64,000 bases of DNA from Xylaria sp. FL1777 (taxonomy: Eukaryota; Ascomycota; Sordariomycetes; Xylariales; Xylariaceae), in the NCBI GenBank assembly GCA_022578965.1, contig MU400574.1, positions 171,780 through 235,779 on the forward strand, given 5' to 3'. This document shows positions 13,505 through 26,000 of the stretch, in pieces. The notes under the pieces are model-generated. The model was not told where the DNA came from. It made no database searches and worked only from the letters and a program-made list of their open reading frames with translations. Every line of letters starts with the position of its first letter. The stretch's first letter is position 1. Made by a program: the position numbers and the translations under genes.

Positions 13505-15039
13505 ATGTCGGTCGCCTCAAAGGTGTGTGTGTTTTTGTTGGCCTTTTTTTTTTTGTCGGTTATTGTTATTGTTGTTGTTGTTGTTATTGCATTTCGTGTT
13601 TTATACTTTTATTCCTAACTTATTTTTCCTTGGTTCTTCTTTGGCCTGAGGGAAGCTGGCAAGCTCCGAATGTCGCCACCGACATCGTCATCGCTACGCC
13701 CGATTATATGATGATGGTCGTGTTACACGTTCAATTGGCGATTGCTTTGCATGTCGCCGGCTTAGGCTAACGTCGTCGTGTCATGATCAGAACCTGTTCG
13801 CCCTCCTCGGTACGTCTGTCGATGGCCTCCCAAGCCGTTTAGGCCGGGTGAAAATTCTTCTCTGCGCCGACGCCTCCCTCTCACATCAAACACCCACACT
13901 AACTTCGGCACCCTTGTTTCTCTAGGCAATGACGAGGAGGATGACCAGCCGTCTGGCCCTGTGAAGACGGTCGAGAAGACCCTCCCGCGCACCACCAAGC
14001 GTAACGTCGAGCCCCAGGCCCCTTCTAAGCCTGCTGGCACCACTGGCACCCGTCGTACTGGCCCCAGCGGCAACGAGGGAGGTAGGTCATAACAAGAACC
14101 TGACAATGTTCTATTTTATTGTCTGTGACGTGGGCTAAAGACCGTTGCTTACACTTTAGCTTTCCGCGATCGCAATGCCGGCTCCAGCGCCAACCAGCGC
14201 AAGCCTACTGATGAGGTTCCCCGAGGTAGCCAACGTGGTGGCCGTGGCGCCCGGGAACGAGGAGGTGAGTCACCTCCGTAATTGTGTCATGTACTGTTCG
14301 TGATCTGACAATCTGGGACAGGTCGTGGTGGTCGTTTCCCCCGCGATCGTGACGATAGGCATACTAAGGGTCTCGCCACGTAAGATGATACCCCTTTGTC
14401 AAATTGCTACGATTCTAATTCAGGGCTAGTGGCGGATCGGAGAAACAGGCCGCCCAGTCCTGGGGCGCTACCGAAGGCGGTGCCGAGGCCAAGGACGAGC
14501 AGGCTGGCGAAGAGATTGCTCAATCTGAGTTGAAGGAGGCTACTGCTGAGGATGCCGAAGACGTCGCTACCCCGGCCGAGCCCGAGGATAAGCATGTGTC
14601 CTACGTCGACTACCTTGCTCAGCAGGCTGAAAAGAAGCTCGCTCTTGGCGACACCCACGAGATCCGCAAGCCCAACGAAGGCAGCAAGGTCGATAAGAAG
14701 TGGGCTAACGCCAAGGCACTCAGTAAGGATGAAGACGATGATTTCATCTCTGCTACCGGCGGCAAGACCAAGCGTGAGCGCGAGCGCAAAGCCAAGCAAC
14801 TCGTCGAGATCGACAACCGCTTTGTCGAGTCTGAACGTCCCCGTGGTGGACGCGGTGGTGGTCGTGGTGGTGCCGGCCGTGGCGGTGCCCGTGGTGATGG
14901 CCGTGGACGCGGTGAAGGCCGTGGTCGCGGCGGTCGAGGTGATTTCCGCGGTGATTTCCGCGGTAGCCGTCCTGCCGGTCGTGAGAACGCCTCTATCAAC
15001 ACCAGCGATGAGAATGCGTTCCCTAGTTTGGGCGCTTAG
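13505..15039 (+). CDS. STM1: Stm1/Oga1-type ribosome- and RNA-binding protein (HABP4/PAI-RBP1 family)
   Basis: Six exons (13505-13522, 13791-13809, 13926-14081, 14160-14264, 14322-14379, 14424-15039) give 323 residues. The very short first two exons encode MSVASK and then NLFALLG, which with the next exon form the conserved Stm1 N-terminal block NLFALLGNDEE. The middle is charged, with the HABP4/PAI-RBP1-type region around WGATEGG and YVDYLAQQ. The C-terminus is an RGG box: dense GGRGGGRGG-type repeats followed by a short conserved end, NAFPSLGA. In yeast the family binds ribosomes and nucleic acid and supports translation control and ribosome preservation in stress; that is family knowledge. 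The 268-base first intron right after the start region is long for this window, as is common in translation-related genes. This is a housekeeping gene outside the cluster. Confidence 0.93.
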
Positions 15040-15878
15040 ACGCTAGTTCATGATCGACGAGAGGCCATAGCGGACTTGGCCTGTGTAGCGCATGGCGATG
15101 GTTATGTTCATACGGCACAAGTTTCCAAATCCTCATTTTATCACAGAGCCCACTAGTCTGGTCATTTGGACCGACAACCCAGATCCTTCTGAAGATGAGC
15201 TCTTTAAAAACTCATTCTATCTCGGGCAACAGTTTTCCGAATCCCCCAAAAGTTACTTTCATATCCAAGCATAGGAGTGCAAAATGGCTGGTTGCTTTGC
15301 TTGGACGTGAGGTAAATTACGGCAGCCATTTTCATTGACATTGTACTGGTAGAGATTTCGGCCTGCCCCAAATGCTAATTCTAGTTATATCTCCCTGTCC
15401 CCTATGGTAGCCGTGACATGAGTACCTGTGTCTCACCGTCAGTCCGACATGGTTCTCCTGCTTGTATGAGCTCTGAGGCCCAGCCATTCTCAAAGGAATT
15501 GTGTTGTAACAATATAAATGCAAAACAGCCAGTCAACTGTAAACAGCGAATCTGTTCATATTCAAGGGAGTTATGACTTCGTACCTTTGTGTGTAGTGGT
15601 GCTTATCTTCCACAAAAGGATTGTCTACTGACCTTCAACTTACTCTTTGTCAGATCTTTAATTTCCCTTATTATGCGGCCCTTGTCTTGCTGTATATCCC
15701 GATTTGATGCGGTACTTAAATACATCATTTGGTCCCCTAGCCTTGACTGAGAAGTCAATATATTATATTCGAGTGAATTTATTACGAAAACTCCACGTTA
15801 GATTGTCCTCGTGTGGTTTAGGTCTATACCCTTGTTTTTCAATCGTTTCCGAGCGCAACAACCTTCTAGTCTATTGCA
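15040..15878. other. Intergenic region after the Stm1 gene
   Basis: No gene is recognised. It probably contains the 3' untranslated region of the Stm1-type gene and a short spacer. Small open frames on both strands look random. Confidence 0.5.
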
Positions 15879-16583
15879 ATGTCTTTATCGACTAAGCCTA
15901 TAAAGCCCCCACTTCACGCAACTAATAGCTGGGTCATAAGCCACGCACGCGACCTCATCGATTACGACGGATACGGTGGTTTTGAGCAGTGGCTTGATAG
16001 GACAGACAGTAATGTCAGCGAGAACACCGAAGGGGACGCCGGTAAGTCGGCCTGCTTGCAAATATGCTCGAGCAGCGATCTCCGGGCAACCAGCCATCCC
16101 GCTGGTGTATTGGAAGACTATGACCCGGATTGTAGCCTTCTCTCACAGAAGACTATTGTCGAGACCCTTGAAACCGTTGCGGCGGAGATGGAGGCAAGTT
16201 ACCAGCCGGATAACCCCCCAAGTCCGGTACACACGCTCTCAACGCCATCACTGCCAATGTTGGATACGAAAATGACGTCTGGGTTAGAATCAGAATCAGA
16301 ACGTTCACGCTATCTCGTGTGCTTCTGTTCGGGCTCTAACACGCTAAGTTCCTCCATGAGCCTATTGAAATCCAAATCCCAATTCCTCACAGTTCCTGAA
16401 CCAGCACATACAGCCCAAACACGGCACAGTAGACAAAGTCAACAAGGAAGTGGACGATATACCTATAGCCACGTTTACACCGACGCCTTCGCCCACACAC
16501 CGGAAATTGAGCGATGTCCTTCGTCTATGCCAAGTACGAGAATCCGCATCCTAAGGACAGATATAGAGACACCGCATCCCTAG
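15879..16583 (+). CDS. Hypothetical protein, low confidence
   Basis: A single open frame of 234 codons starts at an ATG. The product is Ser/Thr/Pro-rich and hydrophilic, with no membrane segment, signal peptide or domain that I recognise. The N-terminal third (residues 15-45, with FEQWLDRTDS) looks more protein-like than the rest. A good donor-like GTAAGT at 16042 suggests that a spliced version may exist, so the true exon structure may differ. It lies between the Stm1 gene and the end of the PKS-NRPS gene and is not obviously part of the cluster. It could be a chance open frame. Confidence 0.33.
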   Translation: MSLSTKPIKPPLHATNSWVISHARDLIDYDGYGGFEQWLDRTDSNVSENTEGDAGKSACLQICSSSDLRATSHPAGVLEDYDPDCSLLSQKTIVETLETVAAEMEASYQPDNPPSPVHTLSTPSLPMLDTKMTSGLESESERSRYLVCFCSGSNTLSSSMSLLKSKSQFLTVPEPAHTAQTRHSRQSQQGSGRYTYSHVYTDAFAHTPEIERCPSSMPSTRIRILRTDIETPHP

Positions 16584-17038
16584 AGACAATCTGACCCCTC
16601 CGGACGCACTTCTTGCTTCACCTTTCTTGAATTCGAACGATTCTACTAAGGACACCGTCCCGGTTTTAATTGTCGAGAGAAATGGAGAGGAGGAGGAGGA
16701 GAAGAAGAAGAGCAGAGACGGGGGCGTTTGAAGTGAGTTCCTGATTGAGATACTCAAATAACATTGATAGAGATACATATACAAATGATTAAGTTAGATT
16801 TTTTAATACGAATCATGACAATGTTTCCTTTAGCTAGGTTATTTAAGCGTGTGTAAACCTTTATTGCTTGAAGTTGTTAACTTATCAACTAAGCTACCAG
16901 AGGCGATATAATGATATACATTCTTTAGTTATCTATTTTGCAGTTAGTATACCCTATTTTACCGTCTTGAAGGTGGTTCGGTACTACACTATACCTAGGT
17001 AGGTTAGGTAAGCTATAACCCTCCCCTTTCCCGAATCC
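16584..17038. other. Spacer before the 3' end of the PKS-NRPS gene
   Basis: It holds a purine-rich run (GAGGAGGAGGAGAAGAAG-like, near 16680-16715), then an AT-rich stretch and a TACCTAGGTAGGTTAGGTA motif near 16990. No gene is seen. It probably holds the 3' end of the minus-strand synthase transcript. Confidence 0.5.
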
Positions 17039-20000
17039 CTAGTCTGCCATCTCTCCAGCAACAACAACAGGGAATTCAACTTCGCCGTGTCGAGCAAAAG
17101 TAGTAAGCAGCACACCCATGGTTGCATGCATCCCATGCTCGACTGCTCGACGAACCCACTCTTCGAGCGGGATCTCAGCGAGCTCGATATCTGCAAACTG
17201 GACGTCTCCGTTTGACGTCCTCTCCAATACCCATTCTCGCATATTGTTGAGCGGGAGCTCGAGCGGGCCAGCGTGGTTGACGAAATGGACGCAGCCCGCA
17301 GCTCCGTGGTTATGCGACAACACGCACTTCATTATCCCGTCGACGACAGCTTCCAGTGTGACGACGTTCATAACGCCGCGGGCGACACCCTGAGCCGACG
17401 CCACGGCGCCAAGTTTCCGTGCGAACCCCAAGATGTTGTGTACCGCGTCAAGCTGAGGGATGTCGTCGCGGCTGATGAGCGTGGGGCGGTGCACGCAGAC
17501 CGGCCAGCTCGGATGCCTCTTGACTAGGTTCTCAAGGAATACTTCGCTTGCCCATTTGCAAGCTGTATAACCAGTTGCATTGCCCACGAGAGGTGGTGGC
17601 GTCGATCTCATCGAGGCCGCGCGGAGTGGCGAGCCGGGCGCGTAGCATCCGACACCTGCTGTTGAGATATAGTGAAACGGTACCATTCTCGGCATACACC
17701 AATCGATGAGATCTCTGGTTGTCTGATAGTTGCTCTGCCGCATCGACTGGTATGTCTTCAGGTATGACGTGTCTGCGCCATTGTGAATAACGATATCGGC
17801 CCTGCAGAAGAGATTATCGATCAGGGCTTGGGAAAGTCCGAGTCGGACCTGACTAAGATCACCTTCGTGAGCGATGGCTTTGGTAAAGGGTTTCAGATCT
17901 GCCCGTGAAGTGGCATTGCGCACTGCAAGACAATGAATCTCCTTGACTGTCGGATCGTTCTCCAAAGCATGCAGGAGAGCTTTGCCGAGATATCCCGTGC
18001 CCCCTGTAAGAACGACCACTCTCTCCAAGGAGTTGGGTATTGGCTGGAACGAGCTGCTGTCCCAGTTACATACGGAGAACGATAGTTCCGTTTCTTGGTC
18101 CCAGTCAACGACTTCGCGCGCGGGGGTTCTGCCGTCTATCCTGCTCGCCATGGTTGACAGAGTGCTTGTTTCGAACAGATCAACTAGAGAAAGCTCGACG
18201 TCAAACTCGGCAATAATCTTGTCGCGTAGACCGAGGAGCAGCAACGATGTGCCGCCTATATAGAAGAAATCTGTTTCGGGTTTGATGCTGGGTATGCTGG
18301 CGCCGTGGAGGACGTCTTCCCAGACAGTCTTGAGTTTTTCTTCCGACGCGGTCAATATTTTCTCGTCGTGGTCGTTGGTATGACCATCCAGTAGAGGCAG
18401 CGTGTCAATAGCTCTGCGATCAAGTTTCCCAGAAGCAGTCATAGGCAGAGAGTCCAACTCCATGATGAAAGCGGGCTGCATGGAGATTGGCAGCTCAAGT
18501 TTCGCACGGATCTGTTGAATATGAGAGTTGCGCTCATCTTTCTTCTGCAATAAGTCACTGCTGAAGACGACGTGAGCGACCAAGAACTCGGGCAGGTCCG
18601 GCGTAGTCTGCTTAACAGATACGACGACATCGGTCAGCAGGCCAGCACCTGCACGGAGCATCGCGGTTTCGATATCCCGCAGATCCACGCGTATACCACG
18701 TAACTTGACTATTGTATCACCATGCACACGGCCTTCGATAATAATAGAGCCGTGTTCGGTCTGGGACCATCGACCTAAGTCACCAGTCCGCTGCATCATA
18801 TGCCACCCCCTCGAATGGTCATCAGCTGTCGCGAATAGGTCAGGGACGAAAGTCTCTGCGGTAAGAGATGGATTGTTCAGATAACCTTGAGCAACACCGC
18901 CTCCTCCTATGTAAATCTCTCCCCTAAGACCAGCGGGAAGTGGCCGTTGATACTCGTCGAGGATGTACACGTTGTAGTTAGGCAGCACGATGCCTGCTGG
19001 ATACTTCACTTGAGCAGCTGTTTTGCCGGTATCTTCCGCGCTGGTTTTTATATATTCCAATTCCACCACTGTGGCACAGAATGTTGACTCAGTGGTTCCG
19101 TACATGTGATGCAGGCGTAGATCGTCTTTATCTAGTGCAGCAAACTCTTTTAGGACCGAGGAGGCAAGCGATTCACCTCCCACCAGTGCCGTTTTCCAAG
19201 ATGACTATTTGAGGGCCTGGGAGTCGCCATATCGGAGCCAACTCAGATACTCGGAGGGCGTGCCGTAAGTACGCGTTATGTTGTGGCGGGTAATGGTCTC
19301 GCTGATGGCCCTGGCATCACCACGAAATTTACGAGGCAGCAAACATACACTGCCGCCGAAGCATAGAGCAGTGAATATTTGCATGAGGGACACGTCAAAT
19401 CCCTGTGAGCTTTGCTGTAGGATCACTTCGCTGCCTGGCTTTATGTTGTGTAAAAGACCGCATGGCTGGAGCCAAGATTGGATACCACGATTCGTGAGCA
19501 CGATACCTTTGGGCGTTCCCGACGAGCCGCTAGTATAGAGAATGGTTGATACGGCATTAGGCGACGCAATTATCGGAATCTGCTTACCACAGAGCTTTGG
19601 CCTCGAGACATTGATAACCTGTGCGTCTCTCAACTCCAATTTCTGAATATACTCCTGGGTGTGCTCGTCCACGAGTACGATTTGGGGCTGGGATTCTTTG
19701 ACCATTGAAGCTAGTCGAGCCCAGGACGTACTTATGTCAAGTGGTAGATACGTGCCTCCCATTCTCCAGATAGCAAGTATTGTTGACACCCAGTTTGGAG
19801 TAGGTTCCTGGAGGACTGCAACTAGAGAGCCGGACGTCACTCCAGCTGCCTGTAGCTCCGCCGCAATCTTGATTATTCCGTCATGGAAGATGTCGTGGTA
19901 TGATACCGCGATGCCGTCTCCGGCAATGACAGCTGTCTTATCCGCAAATCTTCTAACCATTTCATCGACACGGTGGACAACTGTATCTCCCCACTGCCTC

Positions 20001-23000
20001 GACTGGTATATAGGCCCTGTGTGCGTAAGGATATCAGTTCAAGAGATACATTCCGTGCGATTGAGAATCGAACTCATGTCGGCTTACCTCTACCTAGATC
20101 GAGTGCATTTTGGATCTTGCTTTCTTCAAACATCTGTGCCTCGCAGACCGTCGCCTGTGGTTCCCGCGCCAGTGCGTTGACAAGGCAAACATAGCTCTCG
20201 GCCAGCTGCTCTACATCCGCCTGGCTATATAAATCGTCGCGCACGATAAATGTGAGACGAGAGTCTCCGCCAGCATTATCGAAAATATCCACGGTTACAT
20301 CATATGCCATAATTGATGGTTGAAAGGATAGTAACTCAAATTGAAATTCTCCCCACTTCATCGTCTCTCCCACTAGACGGTAGTCTATGAATGCCTGGAA
20401 TATCGGCGTGGTTGTGGCAGAATGAGCAATGCCGAGTCTAGATGAAATATCAAGGTAAGGAGCTAATCAAATGAAAATGATAGGCAAGCACCAAAGACAA
20501 CAGAAGACTTACCCGCTTAGTAGAAGGTAGAATGGTAGCCTCGAATGATTTAATGCGGCATGAACCTTTGATCGCGTCTCTTGAAGTATCGCGTCGAACC
20601 GAAGCTGCAAGTCGGTGCGGAAGAGGAGGGGCAGGACATTTACAAAGGCTCCAATACTTTCCATCATATCCTCTTCAGTTCTATTTGCATCCCCGATGCC
20701 AATGGCAAAGTCCTTTGCCCCAGTATACTTGCACAGCAATACCCTGTAGACAGTGAGGTAGAAGTGAAATGGCGTTACTCGATAGCGACGACAGAGGGCT
20801 TGAATGATTTTCTTCGTCTCCAGTCCGACTCGCACATCTGCATGCCTGTTTCCATATCCTTGCAACAATGGCCGTGAGATAATCGACGACGTGCGCATGA
20901 TGGGAAGAGCAGGTGGTAGATCTGCAAGTTCCGTCTTCCAATACGTGAGTTCATCTTCCAGTCTGCCAAGTCTAAAGTCAGCGTGTTGCTTCTCGCTGAT
21001 ATCGGAATACTGTAGAGGTGCTATCCCCTGGTTTGTGTGGGTATAGTGTTCCAGTAAGCCTTTCATGAATGGGACGGCGGACTGTCCATCCATGGCAAGG
21101 TGATGTGTTCCCACGATAACGAAGTTTCGGCTTTCCGACATAGAAACCACTGCGAGGCGCATTGTATTACCTTTCTTAAGATTGTAGACGTGGTTGTGGA
21201 TGTCGTTGATATAAGTCGCCAAGTCGCTCTCGCGTTGTGCAGTGTAATGCTCGAGATACAATGGGCTCGACTTCATCACACCCTGCATTGGACGGGAGTT
21301 CTCTACGAAGAATCGTGTTCTGAGGGATTCGTGCTCCTTTCCCAGCGCAAGCACGGCAGCTTTCATATTTTCAACGCGGAGCTCGCCAATCATTCGGAAC
21401 GTAGCAGTCAAATTCAGATTTGTCGGATTGTCCGCAAATGCTGTAGAGAAATAGAATAGACTTTGGCTGAAGGACAATTCCACAACCTTCTCGTCAATTA
21501 CAGTGAATGGTTGGATAATCTGTTTCAATGCCTCAGGCTGACTTGGACTTTCTGTATTGACGTTATGCTGAATGTGTGCAGGTCCTACGATTGATTCTGT
21601 AACTGCGTTGGTAAAAGTGACAGCTTGCGGCAAAGGTGGCTGCTTTCCGTTGTCTACCGACCTTGCAGTCTCTTTCTCAAACAACAGCTCCACTGGATGA
21701 GGCAGTAGATCTCCTGAGAAGGGATTTGGCTCAGTGGAAGCCGGACTTGGACTTTCGCCACTGCTCACAGGGGGTTGCCATTGTATACTCGTTGTAGCAC
21801 TGTTAATTCGGTCTGAGTCCTCCGATGTGGCCGACTGGAGCGCGGAGTTGGAAGGTTGGGTGGTGACTGCGTTAACCTCTTCTGGCATGTCTATGTCTGG
21901 TACCACTCTTTTAGGGCTTGGATTTTCGTTACTCTGCTCATCCGTGACTTTAGGTACGAGTGAGCGAGGGATTTTCTCTACTGCTGTTATAATGAGATCG
22001 CTGATAGTTATCCCACCCAGAATCTTCAGGACCGGAATATTAACCTGTAGTTCTTTGGCAAACCAGCTACGGATATCAAGTGCCATCAAAGAGTCGGTGC
22101 CCATTTCATCAAGGCGCATGGTGCTGGATTGGGGATGGTTGAGTGTGGAAAGCTCCATCTGAAATAGAACACTTAGTTTGGACAAGAGCGCCTCGCGAAC
22201 AATCATTTCGAGCTGTTCGAGTCCTCGGGCTTCCATTAGCTGCGATTTGAGAGGAGCCTTGAGTTTCGTTGTCGTGTCTACAGCTGTGTGAATTTGCTCT
22301 ATAACTATGTGACTCAAAAATGGTCCGGACTCATGTGGCGATTCGACTCTTGTCAGACCGGATGTGATTTCAGAGCAACTCGACTGAGAGCCAGGTCGCC
22401 CAGCAATAATGGCTTCAGCGAAGTGTTGACAAAAGTCGCGCTCTGATATTGGGGCCATAGACTTCCTCTTAGAGGTCACATGGAAGTCCGTGTCGAGACC
22501 GAGGTTGTTTAGATAGCCGACGCCATATATTGGGCCGACATGCATCACCGAGGCGGCTAGTCCTCGTCGACGGCGGCGCTCTGCAAGGGAGCTCATAAAC
22601 AGATTACCTGCTGCATAGTTTCCTTGACCAGGATTTCCGATGATGGAGCCGCCAGAGGAGAAAAAGATAAAGAACTCAAGATCACGGTCGCGGTCTTGGA
22701 AGAGCTCGTCCATGTGAATGCTGCCGAGGACCTTTGGCCGGGTGACTTTGAGCAGGGAGTCAAGAGACATATTGCTAATTGCTACATCTTGCAACACCAC
22801 TGTAAACGTGTAAAATCGCGTCAGTAGTCCAATTCAAAGGTTTCCCGAACAGCAAAGGTCGGCACTTACTTGCGCCTTGACAAACACCGGCGATCTGTGG
22901 AAGACAGCACTCGATTTGGCGGTATAAGTCCAAAACAGCAGCTCGATCAGTAATATCACTTCGCAGCATTATGGTCAGCGATGGACTTTTAGTCGACGAG

Positions 23001-26000
23001 TCAATAGAGAACAAGGTCACAAACCAGGCAAATACCCTCACATCGGCACCCGAACTGCGCATTTTCGCTAACCACTGCTCTTCAATCTTGGGTGAGCGAC
23101 TTGAAATGACGATGTATTTTGCTCCGCGGTGGATCATCCATTCGCAAACCAACAGACCAAGGCTCCCGCTGAGACCACTTAGCCAGTATGTTTTGTTCTC
23201 CGAGAAACGAACTTGCGAGTCAGCCGGACGAACTCGAGCGGTTATACCTAGCACGGGAATGGACCATTCCAATATGTCTAATGGATTGCCTCCATGAGGC
23301 TTAGAAAACGTTTCGAGATGCACAGAAGCAGTAGAGTGACCGTATTGACCTGATCTTACTAGACAGCGTGAAACACAATCTCCTAGTAAATTTTGCAAGT
23401 ATGACGACTGTGCCTGCAGTGGCACACAATCACAAGAGTCCGTGAAGATCGATGAATAGTCATAGACACGACAATGGCTCGGTAAGTGTGTTTTGAGACG
23501 AGGTCCGGCATCGCACGCGGGTTGATCTGTACTAAGATCGCAGAACACTGCCGACTCTTTTGGGATCGAGTCACGCACTTCTCGATCTGGCGCCATAGGA
23601 TGGATATAATGCCAACCGGGTATCAATATCGTTGATCCAGTAGTGAGAAGAAGATTCGCGCCATTTCGCTGTGCTTCATCCCTGAGAATAGCAGCGAATA
23701 GCTCTCCTGCTTCGTGAACAACCACTGTAGCCCCATAAGGGGCTTCGCTTACCAGCAAATTCGCAAGGAGTTGGTACGCCAACAGCGAAACAAGTGCAGC
23801 CTCTTGACCTGCAAGTAGTGTTAGTGGTAGGGTGAACTTGACGAAAGGAGCAACTTCTAGGGTATGCTGAGTGGCCAGACCGACAACCTGGTCATTTGAG
23901 TCAAGACTGCGGCCCAGTACAAGGTGCATGAAGCCAACTCTGGGAATACGGAGAGCTGATCGCAGAGAATGAGTTACCCGGATGGTAGAGTTAGTCTTTC
24001 TCTGACGCACTGCGGTTTTTTGCCAACATAGTTGTAGCTCTTCGGGACCGATGAGCCTAAGATTATCGGTGCCCTCGTGATATAGACTGGTGGAGAAGAC
24101 TGGGCGCCGTAAAGAATTATACCGGTCGTTCATTTCCTGATTCGGTATTATCCTAGGAATGAAAAGTGTGCCATCTTTGTCCAAAACAAGTTCCGGCTCA
24201 ATAGTCAAAAAGAGGCCATCACGCTGATCACGTCGTTGCCATAGTATGGCTGCCTTGAAAGCGAGGAGGACATCAGCGATACTCTGCGCACTTGGTTTCT
24301 CCTGAGACTCGAAGTCCAAACTCTGAATTTCAAGAGTAGGGATCTCTTGCTTCACTGAACGAAGCAATCCAATCATCATATTTGCATGCGGATTTTCAGA
24401 TCGGCGATTTGACGAAACCCATAAGACTGAGCTTGCCTGCTGCAAACAGACTTTCATGGCCTCCCATGTGTTAGATTGGAGGTTGTCAAAGGTCGGCGTT
24501 TCGAGATCCAGAAGACTCAGTAATGTACTATTTGAAGTAACCGTAGTAAGATCCAGTGCTGCTAGAGACGGGACTGTCCTGATTCTGTCGCCCCATTGGG
24601 ACCGCAATAAGGATCTCAGGGGCTCCATGAGCCCTGAGGTCTGAGCGCCTCTACCACTAAGAATCAGGAGCTCTTCCTCCACCATCGAGGGGTCGTCTTG
24701 GAAGAGTGACATGGGCGCAGAAACGGGGGCTCGAAGGAAGTTAACTTTTGAATCAACAGCTTGAGATGCGAAAACGGACATAGGCATCACTGTACTATCG
24801 TACTTCTGTATTGATGTGTCACAGCCAGAGAACCCATTAGCTCGCAATATAGTATCCCAGGCCATCAGATCAATACATGGGGAAAGTATCCGGCCGTCTT
24901 GCGCGCCTAACCACCAACCAGGAAGGGCACCAAAAATGGCTCCCATTGCGGCAGACACGGGCTGAAGCTCCATTACTACTAGAAATCCTCCTGCTTTGAG
25001 CAAACGTCGCACGTTGCTGAGCGTATCTTGCAGGCTTGGAGCTACAAAATGTAAGTTATTCCAAACACGAAACCGTAGAATAATATGACTTACTTGCATG
25101 TAGAACAGCAGAAGCAATCACCAGATCGTATGAATGCTCGTTAAAGCCCTGGCTAGATATACAGCGACTGATATCCAGTACTTTGTAAAGCATCCTACTA
25201 CCGTGGGAGCTAAACACGTCTCGCGCTCTTTCGAAGAATCCAGAAGAGATGTCGGTAAACGTGTACGAAGAGAATGTCTTCCCAATCTCAGAGAAGACTC
25301 TCTTTGTGGCAACGCCAGTACCGGCGCCAACCTCAAGGATCTTCATGTTGGGGTGTCGGTGCACGATTTGTTTGACTATGCGAGCTAAGAATCTCGTATA
25401 TTCTTGGAAGCCTAGCCCAAATTCGTAGACTCGAGATAACATATCATCCTTCATTCCTATTTCAATGGCCTGTGCTTTCCCTGTCGCAATATCAACAATG
25501 TTGTCGCCAAAGGCTTTAAGCAACCGAACATCAGGAAATCGTAGGAATGGTTCATAAGCTGCACGTAGATCTCCGTAACTGTCACCTGCCCATTCGGAAG
25601 ACCAAAAAGGTAGTTTGCCATTTCGAGCTAAAGAGAGAATGTGCTCGGCGAAATTAAAGTAGTGCTGATAGGGGTCCATCTGCCGAGACGAGTGTTGCTC
25701 CAAAACACCAGTGGTAAGTCTTTTGAGAAAAAACACGGACATACGCTCTAGCAGAGATGCGCGCTGTACGTCTTCTTTCGTTGGCTCCCCATCAAATGCA
25801 ACTCTTTTGCCATCGGGAGCTGCTACGTCCCAAACTGTTGTAGAAAACATTTCTCTGTCTTCCTGGGCAGTTGGTTGGGTCAAGGGAACACAACGGAGTC
25901 CCTGTATCTGGACCATACCTTGCGTGACATCGCCAACACTAGCAAAAATATCAATGTCACCCTCAAAACCTGACGTATCTTGTGGTTGGAAACAGGCAAA

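Noticed and set aside
14552..15046. Open frames of 164 codons (+) and 127 codons (-) within the Stm1 gene
   Set aside because: They are shadows of the GC-rich, RGG-repeat coding exon in other frames.
19205..19250. A 46-base intron (GTATCT...ATAG) that would remove the synthase's internal stop
   Set aside because: Its length is not a multiple of three, so it would shift the frame. It would also delete the conserved [10 protein letters not shown] segment of the adenylation domain.
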